Translations under genes and position numbers: made by a program
Assembly: GCF_003063335.1 (NCBI RefSeq)
Contig: NZ_NERX01000005.1
Location: forward strand, 1 to 64,000
From: Limnohabitans sp. MMS-10A-192
GTDB lineage: Bacteria > Pseudomonadota > Gammaproteobacteria > Burkholderiales > Burkholderiaceae_C
DNA: 64,000 nucleotides
Direction of reading: 5' to 3'
In this document: piece after piece, positions 34,265-40,862 of the stretch
Position numbering within the stretch: the first letter of the stretch is position 1
Layout: each line of letters starts with the position of its first letter
Notes under the pieces: generated by a model
Told to the model about the DNA's origin: nothing
The model's input: only the letters and a program-made list of their open reading frames with translations
Databases searched by the model: none

Positions 34265-34284
34265 TCAGTGAACTTTGTCACTGA
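34265..34284. promoter_or_regulatory. Operator-like inverted repeat in a divergent promoter region
   Basis: Perfect 7-base arms TCAGTGA and TCACTGA separated by 6 bases, in the AT-rich 142-base gap between the glycosyltransferase (minus) and the membrane protein (plus). Not followed by a T run, so an operator rather than a terminator is the better reading. The regulator is unknown. Confidence 0.4.
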
Positions 34285-34338
34285 AATTTCATATTTTTTA
34301 TTGATGATCCATTCGTTAAATAACTCTGAGGGGATTCA

Positions 34339-34947
34339 GTGAAAGATTTTTTCAAAGAGCTGCGGACGCAGCGCTGGGATGACCACCGCTACTACCACCA
34401 CTGCCGCATTAACCAGTCGCTGCACTTGCTCAGCGCCATGAGTTTTGTGGTGGCTTATGGCATGTTGTTCATCGATCCTGCGGTGGCCGCCTTGATCGCT
34501 TGGCTGGTCTCGATGACCTCACGCCAATCGGGCCACTTTTTCTTTGAACCATTGGGTTATGACCATGTGAACCAGGCGACCCAAGATCACAAAGAAGAGA
34601 TCAAGGTGGGCTACAACTTGCGTCGCAAGGTGGTGTTGCTCAGCGCCTGGGCCTTGCTGCCCTTGGCCATTTATCTGAAGCCTGGTTTGCTGGGCTTGCT
34701 GCCTGTGCACGATGACTTCGCTGGCTTCTTGCATGCGGTGGGTTATGCCTGGCTGTACTTGGGTGTGGCGGCCTTGTTGTTCCGCACGACGCATTTGTTC
34801 TTTATCAAGGATGTTCAGACGGGCCTGGTTTGGATGACCAAGATCTTGACCGATCCTTTTCATGACATTTACCTGTACCACAAAGCCCCTTTCCAGTTGC
34901 TCAAAGGTCAGCGGTTTGAACATGTCGAGATGCGCACTTCGCTTTGA
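34339..34947 (+). CDS. Polytopic membrane protein, possibly Mpo1/DUF962-like
   Basis: A 202-residue inner-membrane protein with four probable helices. Several features resemble the Mpo1 (DUF962) 2-hydroxy fatty acid dioxygenase pattern: HHCRINQSLHLL followed after one helix by RQSGHFFFEP, echoing the N-x-x-x-H and Q-x-x-GH-x-x-E motifs of that family. Further His residues lie in YDHVNQATQDHKEE. This is a resemblance by eye, not a firm assignment. The start is GTG 34339 with GAGGGG upstream. A strong terminator follows. Its neighbours include lipid enzymes, which fits a fatty-acid or lipid role. Confidence 0.55.
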   Translation: MKDFFKELRTQRWDDHRYYHHCRINQSLHLLSAMSFVVAYGMLFIDPAVAALIAWLVSMTSRQSGHFFFEPLGYDHVNQATQDHKEEIKVGYNLRRKVVLLSAWALLPLAIYLKPGLLGLLPVHDDFAGFLHAVGYAWLYLGVAALLFRTTHLFFIKDVQTGLVWMTKILTDPFHDIYLYHKAPFQLLKGQRFEHVEMRTSL

Positions 34948-34979
34948 AGTCGCTCTGGATGAAGCACAACACCACAATA

Positions 34980-35010
34980 AACGTCAGGGCGAGAGCCCTG
35001 ACGTTTTTTT
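34980..35010. terminator. Bidirectional intrinsic terminator
   Basis: Stem AACGTCAGGGC / GCCCTGACGTT with a GAGA loop and a run of seven T on the plus strand, between two convergent genes. An excellent terminator for the plus-strand membrane protein gene; the A-rich left side could also serve the minus-strand aminotransferase gene. Confidence 0.93.
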
Positions 35011-35013
35011 AAC

Positions 35014-36645
35014 TCAACGGAACAAGGTTTCTTTCAGGATTTGTCGGCGAATGGCTTTGTTGCTCATCTCTGGTGTGTGCCACCACCAGCCATCCTGTTG
35101 CATCTGCTGACAGGCCTGAACAAACTTTTGCAGCACCGCTTCAAAGTCGGCATCGCCATAGTTGAGGCTGAAAATCAAACGCCCCGTGCCCACCCAACTC
35201 AGCGCCAAACCATGCAGTCTCAGGTAGTACTGCAGCATCCAGTTGTAGCGGCTGGGCTGCGTGTAAAACAGCGTCCAGACGCTCGACATGTTGGCCGCCT
35301 GCAAGGGGATGGCGTGCGCTTGCATGGTCTCGTTGAAAAGCTTGGCGCGGGCATTCCAGGTGTCATCCAATCCTTCATAAAGCTGGGTGATCTCGGGTGT
35401 TTCCAGTTGGTCCAGAAATGCCGACATCGCACCCATCACTGCCGGGTGGGCATTGAATGTGCCGCGTGCAAAGCAGATGTCTGCAGGGCGCTTGGCATCA
35501 AAGCGGTGCATCCATCGTTGTTTGCCACAGACCACTCCCACCGGGAAGCCGCCGCCCAATGTTTTGCCATAGGTGACCATGTCGGCTTGCACGCCAAAGT
35601 AAGCTTGCGCGCCGCCTGCGGCCAGCCGAAAGCCCAGAAAGACTTCGTCAAAGATCAACACGATGCCGCGCTCGGTGCAGACTTGGCGCAGTTGGTGCAG
35701 CCATGCGGTGTAAGCCTCGCGGTCGTAAGCAGCGCGTCGGCTGCTGTCGACCAGGGTCGAATCGCCGGGGGCATTGGCATTGGGGTGCAGAGCCTGCAAG
35801 GGGTTGACCAGCACACAGGCGATGTCTTTGCGGGTGCGCAAGACATCGAGGCTGCGTTCGTTCATGTCGCTCAGCGTGTAGGTCTCGCGCGGGGGCATGG
35901 GGTTGCCGGGGCCGGGTTGCACGTCTTCCCACCAGCCGTGGTAAGCGCCACAAAAGCGCACGATGTTTTTGCGCCGTGTGTGGTAACGCGCCAGGCGTAC
36001 TGCTTGCATGACGGCTTCGGTGCCCGACATGTGGAAAGACACTTCGTCCATGCCCGAGATGGCTTTGAGCCGCTCGGCATTGCTGGCCACGCAAGGGTGG
36101 TACGAGCCCAGAACAGGGCCAAGGGCCTGTGTTCTGGCCAGGCCTTCGGCCATGGTTCTTTTGTAGAAGTCAGCACCAAACACGTTCACGCCGTAAGAGC
36201 CCGTGAGGTCGTAGAAGACCTCGCCATCCAGATCGGTGACTTGAACCCCTTGGGCCGATTGCAAAAAGGAGCCGACTTTCAAATGTTCGCGCACCAGTGG
36301 GCTGAACTGAAACGGCACCCGGTATGCCGCGATGAATTGCATGTCGGAGATGTTGTCACGGGCTTGCGCGGTGGCCTCGATGCTCAAGCGGTGGCGTGTT
36401 TGCAGGGTTTGAGCGAGCTCAAAAAATGCAGCACGGCGCGTGGCTTGAACCGATGCGGGGGCACCGTCGCAGCCAAAAAATTGGTTTTCATCAAAGCTGT
36501 AGCCTGGCAACCAGCGTGCCAAGCGTTTGGCCATGCGCGAGTGCCCAGCCAAAGAGCGGTGCTTGGCGCGCGACAACTGGATACGTTGCCGAATGGCTGG
36601 CGCCAAAGCTGCCAAAGCGCCCAAACTGATCCATGTGGAGTTCAC
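35014..36645 (-). CDS. Class III aminotransferase, glutamate-1-semialdehyde aminomutase-like, with N-terminal extension
   Basis: A 543-residue PLP enzyme. The core from about residue 110 has SFHMSGTEAVMQAVRLARYHT, CGAYHGWWEDV, LIFDEVFLGFR and the PLP-lysine motif TYGKTLGGGFPVG. The family (GSA aminomutase) is about 430 residues, so this protein carries about 110 extra N-terminal residues of unknown function. Related class III enzymes act on amino groups of small substrates or carrier-bound intermediates. It lies between the Mpo1-like gene and phosphatidylserine decarboxylase, not near heme genes, so it is unlikely to be the housekeeping hemL. Actual substrate unknown. Confidence 0.82.
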   Translation of the reverse strand: MNSTWISLGALAALAPAIRQRIQLSRAKHRSLAGHSRMAKRLARWLPGYSFDENQFFGCDGAPASVQATRRAAFFELAQTLQTRHRLSIEATAQARDNISDMQFIAAYRVPFQFSPLVREHLKVGSFLQSAQGVQVTDLDGEVFYDLTGSYGVNVFGADFYKRTMAEGLARTQALGPVLGSYHPCVASNAERLKAISGMDEVSFHMSGTEAVMQAVRLARYHTRRKNIVRFCGAYHGWWEDVQPGPGNPMPPRETYTLSDMNERSLDVLRTRKDIACVLVNPLQALHPNANAPGDSTLVDSSRRAAYDREAYTAWLHQLRQVCTERGIVLIFDEVFLGFRLAAGGAQAYFGVQADMVTYGKTLGGGFPVGVVCGKQRWMHRFDAKRPADICFARGTFNAHPAVMGAMSAFLDQLETPEITQLYEGLDDTWNARAKLFNETMQAHAIPLQAANMSSVWTLFYTQPSRYNWMLQYYLRLHGLALSWVGTGRLIFSLNYGDADFEAVLQKFVQACQQMQQDGWWWHTPEMSNKAIRRQILKETLFR

Positions 36646-36701
36646 GGTTGATGTCCTTGTGTCAATGAAATTTCTTTTTATTCAATTTGAGTGACAAACG
36701 T

Positions 36702-37577
36702 ATGAAGATTCAAAAACATTTCCAAAAATGGCTGTTGCAAGAAGACCTGAACTTTTTGTTGACCAACCGCATTCCGCGCATCACCTTGACGCGGCTCATG
36801 GGGTGGTGGAGCCAAATTCGAAACCCGTGGATTGCCAAAGCGTCCATCGCGGTGTGGCGCTTGTTCACCGATTTGGACTTGAGAGAGGCGCGGCAAAAAG
36901 AATTTGCCAGTCTGCATGCGTGTTTCACCCGCGAGTTAAAGCCCGGAGCGCGTCCGGTGGACCCGGATGTGTCGGTGCTGACGTCGCCCTGTGACGCCAT
37001 CATTGGCGCTTGCGGTGAAATTCGCCAAGGGCTGGTTTTCCAGGCCAAAGGCTTTCCGTACAGCTTGCCTTCTTTGCTTGGCGAATCAGCGATGGGGCAT
37101 AAGTGGCCAGACTTGCTGGAAGGGGGCAAGTTTGTGACCATGCGCTTGACAAGCAGCATGTACCACCGCTTTCATGCGCCGATGGATGCGCAGTTGGAGC
37201 ATGTGACGTACATCTCGGGTGACACATGGAACGTCAACCCGATTGCGTTGAAGCGTGTGCGCGAGCTTTTTTGCAAAAACGAGCGGGCCTTGTTGCACAT
37301 GAAATTGAGCGATGGCACGCCGATGTTGTTGGTGCCCGTGGCGGCGGTGCTGGTGGCCAGCATGCGCTTTCATGCGCTCGATGTTTTGCTCAACCTGCGT
37401 TACAAAGGCCCCAACGAAATCTCTTGCGATGTGCATTACAGCAAAGGGCAGGAGATGGGTTGGTTCGAGCACGGCTCGACCATTTTGTTGTTTGTGCCAC
37501 CGGGTTTTGAGTGGGTGGACGCAGTGGTCACCGGTCAGCCCATCCGCATGGGGCAGGCCTTGTTGAAGAGGGTATGA
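36702..37577 (+). CDS. psd: Phosphatidylserine decarboxylase proenzyme
   Basis: A 291-residue enzyme that makes phosphatidylethanolamine at the inner membrane. The self-cleavage site that creates the pyruvoyl group is GST in WFEHGSTILLFVP near the C-terminus. Family motifs SSMYHRFHAP and GDTWNVNPIAL are present. ATG 36702 is preferred over TTG 36687. It is divergent from the aminotransferase gene with a 56-base gap. Whether this is the only psd of the genome cannot be seen; the context with other lipid-type genes could mean a specialised copy. Confidence 0.93.
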   Translation: MKIQKHFQKWLLQEDLNFLLTNRIPRITLTRLMGWWSQIRNPWIAKASIAVWRLFTDLDLREARQKEFASLHACFTRELKPGARPVDPDVSVLTSPCDAIIGACGEIRQGLVFQAKGFPYSLPSLLGESAMGHKWPDLLEGGKFVTMRLTSSMYHRFHAPMDAQLEHVTYISGDTWNVNPIALKRVRELFCKNERALLHMKLSDGTPMLLVPVAAVLVASMRFHALDVLLNLRYKGPNEISCDVHYSKGQEMGWFEHGSTILLFVPPGFEWVDAVVTGQPIRMGQALLKRV

Positions 37578-37596
37578 CCGCAGAAGGGCGTTGGTG

Positions 37597-38505
37597 TCAG
37601 TATTTCTCTGGAACGATCATGTCTTGCGGGACCGGGTGACGGATGTAGTCCGGGTTGCGCACGCGTCCGGGCAAATTGACTTGGGTGTGTTCGATCTCGT
37701 GATAAGGCACTTGGCCCAGCAGGTGGTCGATGCAGTTGAGCCGGGCTTTTTTCTTGTCCACGGCTTGCACCACCCACCATGGGGCTTCGGGAATGTGGGT
37801 GCGCTCGATCATGGTCTCCTTGGCGCGGGTGTAGTCTTCCCAGCGGCGGCGGCTCTCCAGGTCCATGGGGCTCAATTTCCACTGTTTGAGCGGGTCGTGG
37901 ATGCGACCCAAAAAGCGGGCATGTTGTTCGTCGTCGGTTATGGAAAACCAATACTTCACCAACTGAATGCCGCTGCGCACCAGCATCTTCTCGAACTCGG
38001 GCACGGATCGGAAGAATTCTTCGTATTCCTCGTCGTTGCAAAACCCCATGACCCGTTCAACTCCTGCTCGGTTGTACCAGCTGCGGTCAAACAGCACGAT
38101 TTCACCGGCGGCGGGCAAATGCGAGATGTAGCGCTGGAAGTACCACTGGGTTTTTTCACGGTCGTTGGGTGCTGGCAGGGCGGCCACGCGGCACACGCGA
38201 GGGTTCAGGCGCTGGGTGATGCGCTTGATCACGCCGCCTTTGCCGGCGGCATCACGGCCTTCAAACAGGATCACCATGCGGTGGCCGGTATGGACGACCC
38301 AGTCTTGCAACATGACCAATTCCGATTGCAGACGCAACAGCTCACGGAAATACTGCACGCGTTCGCTGGCCATTTCAGAGCTCGATGTCAGGTTGTTGGT
38401 CAGTCGATCATCCAACTCCATTTCGAGTTCTTCATCCAGGCTGTCGAGCAGGTCTTCGCGCAATTGGCGCATTTGCGCTTCGTTGATGCTTGTAGGGTTG
38501 GTCAT
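37597..38505 (-). CDS. ppk2: Polyphosphate kinase 2 (PPK2 family)
   Basis: A 302-residue cytoplasmic kinase that transfers phosphate between polyphosphate and nucleotides. Walker A is EGRDAAGKGG (about residue 84), Walker B is FDRSWYNRAGVE, and the lid region KYWFSITDDEQHARF follows. An acidic N-terminal extension of about 50 residues precedes the core. Convergent with psd (19-base gap) and divergent from corA. The upstream region holds repeats resembling Pho boxes, which would fit phosphate control, but these matches are weak. Confidence 0.94.
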   Translation of the reverse strand: MTNPTSINEAQMRQLREDLLDSLDEELEMELDDRLTNNLTSSSEMASERVQYFRELLRLQSELVMLQDWVVHTGHRMVILFEGRDAAGKGGVIKRITQRLNPRVCRVAALPAPNDREKTQWYFQRYISHLPAAGEIVLFDRSWYNRAGVERVMGFCNDEEYEEFFRSVPEFEKMLVRSGIQLVKYWFSITDDEQHARFLGRIHDPLKQWKLSPMDLESRRRWEDYTRAKETMIERTHIPEAPWWVVQAVDKKKARLNCIDHLLGQVPYHEIEHTQVNLPGRVRNPDYIRHPVPQDMIVPEKY

Positions 38506-38548
38506 ACGCAGTGCTTCAAAAATATTGAAATCACTCTGTCATGGCACG

Positions 38549-38566
38549 GTGTCAATTTGATGACAT
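38549..38566 (-). promoter_or_regulatory. Possible Pho-box-like repeat upstream of ppk2
   Basis: Read on the minus strand: ATGTCAT, four bases CAAA, then TTGACAC. The 7+4+7 layout matches the PhoB box (CTGTCAT-N4-CTGTCAC) at 6 of 7 and about 5 of 7 positions. It lies about 45-60 bases upstream of the ppk2 start. Weak evidence. Confidence 0.3.
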
Positions 38567-38587
38567 TCAAAAATGATCGAGGCGAAA

Positions 38588-38605
38588 TTGTCATGACACT
38601 TTCAT
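38588..38605 (+). promoter_or_regulatory. Possible Pho-box-like repeat upstream of corA
   Basis: TTGTCAT, four bases GACA, then CTTTCAT: two 7-base repeats 11 bases apart, each matching CTGTCAT at 6 of 7 positions, although the spacer is not AT-rich. About 60 bases upstream of the corA start ATG 38666. A second TGTCAT lies at about 38537-38542. Weak evidence. Confidence 0.3.
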
Positions 38606-38665
38606 GACTGTGCTGCAGCATCAGGCAATCAGGGCAACGTGTCGTTGCCCAACACAAAGCCAACG

Positions 38666-39763
38666 ATGCGTGTTTTTAACATCCAAACCCACCATGTCAG
38701 CGAAGAAGATCGCTTACCCGGAACCTTGCCCGTACAAGGTTTTGTCTGGATGGCCTTTGCCAGGCGTGAATTCGAGTTGCTGCAAGCGCAGATTCAAACG
38801 TGGTTGCAAGACGCCTGTGGGGTGGAGGTCTATGAGCTGCATCTGCAGGATGTGCTGAACAACCAACTGCCATCGCACTACGACTACACCTCGGACTACG
38901 ATTTGTTGGTGTTCCGGCGTTTGGCGCGTGGGCGCTCTGAAACCGATTTGTCCAAGCCTGGCGAGGTCTTGCATCAGGAAAACCGCAAAGCAGGCCCGAG
39001 CATCTTGCGAAAGATCGACACCAGTCCGGTGGCTTTCTTGGTGTTTGACCGGGTTGTGATTTCGGTGCACCCGACCGATTGCGCGGTGCGCACGGTGTTT
39101 GCCAGCCGCTTGCTGAATGCGGCGCAGATGGCCCCGGCCCAAGCGGTGCACCGATTGCCGGTCAGTCCGGCCGACCTGATGCTGCGCATGGTCAGCAGCG
39201 TGGTGGATGGCTATCTGGATTTACGACGTGAGTTGACTCGGCAGTTGGACCACTGGCAAAGCGAATTGATCAATCCCCATGCACGCTTCAACAATTGGAG
39301 CGACTTGCTCAATGCTCGACTGACTTTGCACTATCTGGACGAGGTGTGTGAAGACCAGCGTGCTGCGATCAAGGACTGGATTGAGGCGTTGGACACATGG
39401 CAGGTCAGCGACACATCGACGCATGAAAACCTTGAAATGCTCCGGGTCCGTAGTCGAGACGTTTTGGAGCACATTGAGAGGGTGGTTCACCATGTGGGCC
39501 GTTTGGAGCAGAGTGCAGAGACAGCCGTTCAGATGCATTTCAATGCGCAAAGCAATCGCACCAATGAAATCATGCGAACGCTGACCGTGCTCACCGCGAT
39601 CTTTTTGCCCTTGAATCTGATCACGGGCTTTTTTGGCATGAACTTTGAAAACTTTCCGATCTTGCATTCCGAGGAGGGCCTTTTCTTGACGGAGCTGTTC
39701 ATGCTGGCGGTGGCCGTGGGTTTGGCCTGGGTGTTTTGGCGCAAGCGTTATCTGAGCACATAA
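38666..39763 (+). CDS. corA: CorA-family divalent cation transporter
   Basis: A 365-residue inner-membrane magnesium/cobalt channel. A large cytoplasmic alpha/beta and helical domain (to about residue 300) is followed by two C-terminal helices (TLTVLTAIFLPLNLITGFFG and LFMLAVAVGLAWVFWRKRY). The selectivity motif GMN is present in FFGMNFENFP. ATG 38666 is chosen; GTG 38639 is an alternative in the same frame. Divergent from ppk2. Confidence 0.92.
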   Translation: MRVFNIQTHHVSEEDRLPGTLPVQGFVWMAFARREFELLQAQIQTWLQDACGVEVYELHLQDVLNNQLPSHYDYTSDYDLLVFRRLARGRSETDLSKPGEVLHQENRKAGPSILRKIDTSPVAFLVFDRVVISVHPTDCAVRTVFASRLLNAAQMAPAQAVHRLPVSPADLMLRMVSSVVDGYLDLRRELTRQLDHWQSELINPHARFNNWSDLLNARLTLHYLDEVCEDQRAAIKDWIEALDTWQVSDTSTHENLEMLRVRSRDVLEHIERVVHHVGRLEQSAETAVQMHFNAQSNRTNEIMRTLTVLTAIFLPLNLITGFFGMNFENFPILHSEEGLFLTELFMLAVAVGLAWVFWRKRYLST

Positions 39764-39769
39764 AGTGGT

Positions 39770-39783
39770 TTGATCCAGATCAT
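39770..39783. promoter_or_regulatory. FNR/Anr-like box upstream of the sterol-desaturase-family gene
   Basis: TTGATCCAGATCAT matches the FNR consensus TTGAT-N4-ATCAA at 9 of 10 positions. It lies 7 bases after the corA stop and about 140 bases before the next start. The enzyme downstream uses oxygen, so an oxygen-responsive control would make sense. Chance occurrence is possible. Confidence 0.35.
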
Positions 39784-39923
39784 TGCTGGTGGTTTTCACA
39801 AAGGGATGACACGTGGAAGACTCTGGGATTACCCGTATGGTTCTTTAGGCATTAATTGGTTATCTTTTTCAAATCCGTTTGTTAAGACGATAGGCAACGA
39901 AAAACTACAAAAGGAAACAGTTG

Positions 39924-40808
39924 ATGACCGCCACCCAAATTCAGAACGCCTTGGTGATTTGCACCATCCTGGGCTTTGCCACGATGGAGTTCGTGAGCCG
40001 ACGCTACAAGCACAACGTCAATGCCACCACCAATGACACCAAGCTTGAAGTGCTGATGTTCCTGAGTGTTCTGGCGGTCACGCAGCCGCTGGCCATTTTG
40101 GTGACCTCCAAGCTCGGACATGCATTTTTTCCTGAATTCAAAGGTGTCTTGGCCGACATGCCCTGGTGGGGCATGGTGGGTGTGCTCTTGATCTTTGACG
40201 ACATGACGCAGTATTGGTGGCACCGCCTGTCGCACTCGCCATTTTTGTGGCCCCTGCACCGCGCGCACCACTCGGCCGAGTACATGAGCATCCGCGTGAC
40301 CTTCCGCAACAACTTCTTTTATTACCTGATGATGCCCGGGCTCTGGTTTGCCGGTGCATTGCTGTTCCTGGGTTTTGGCGGCATGGTCTATGCCCTGTAC
40401 ATCGCGGTCAAGTTGTTTGTGATTCTGGGTGCCCACTGTGCATGGCGTTGGGACGAGCCGCTGTACCGCATCCGTGCTTTGCGTCCGCTCATGTGGGTGT
40501 TGGAGCGCACCATCTCGACACCGGCCACGCATTGGGCGCACCACGCCATCACCAACAACGATGGCATCGGTCACTACAAAGGCAACTTTGGCAACCTGCT
40601 GTTCTTTTGGGACATCTTGTTTGGCAGCGCCCACATCACACGCCAATACCCCGCCAAGGTGGGTTTGATCGATGACAAGTTGTTTGGCCAGGAGCGCTGG
40701 TACCACCAGATGTTTTACCCCTTGCTCCAGTCCAAGCGTGAACATTCGGCTTTGAAGTTTGGCGGCACCATTTACGCTGAACCCGACGTAACGGCGAAAA
40801 GCCACTGA
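39924..40808 (+). CDS. Sterol desaturase / fatty acid hydroxylase family membrane di-iron enzyme
   Basis: A 294-residue integral membrane protein with the histidine clusters of the family: HRLSH, HRAHHS and HWAHH, which bind a di-iron centre. It would hydroxylate or desaturate a lipid using oxygen. About four membrane helices lie before and between the clusters. ATG 39924 with AAGGAAA at 39911-39917 is the clear start. It stands alone with its own terminator. The substrate is unknown; bacterial members act on fatty acids, carotenoids or other lipids. Confidence 0.9.
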   Translation: MTATQIQNALVICTILGFATMEFVSRRYKHNVNATTNDTKLEVLMFLSVLAVTQPLAILVTSKLGHAFFPEFKGVLADMPWWGMVGVLLIFDDMTQYWWHRLSHSPFLWPLHRAHHSAEYMSIRVTFRNNFFYYLMMPGLWFAGALLFLGFGGMVYALYIAVKLFVILGAHCAWRWDEPLYRIRALRPLMWVLERTISTPATHWAHHAITNNDGIGHYKGNFGNLLFFWDILFGSAHITRQYPAKVGLIDDKLFGQERWYHQMFYPLLQSKREHSALKFGGTIYAEPDVTAKSH

Positions 40809-40824
40809 GCGTTCTGCATCCATG

Positions 40825-40858
40825 ACGCCCTGACCAGCTTCCCTGGTCAGGGCGTTTT
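40825..40858. terminator. Intrinsic terminator after the desaturase-family gene
   Basis: A 13-bp stem ACGCCCTGACCAG / CTGGTCAGGGCGT with a 5-base loop and TTTT, in the 54-base gap between two convergent genes. Confidence 0.92.
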
Positions 40859-40862
40859 CCAT

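Noticed and set aside
35041..36651. A 536-codon open frame antisense to the aminotransferase gene
   Set aside because: It is a shadow of the real minus-strand gene in high-GC DNA; composition is rich in His, Gln and Ala without domain patterns, whereas the minus-strand frame has clear class III aminotransferase motifs.
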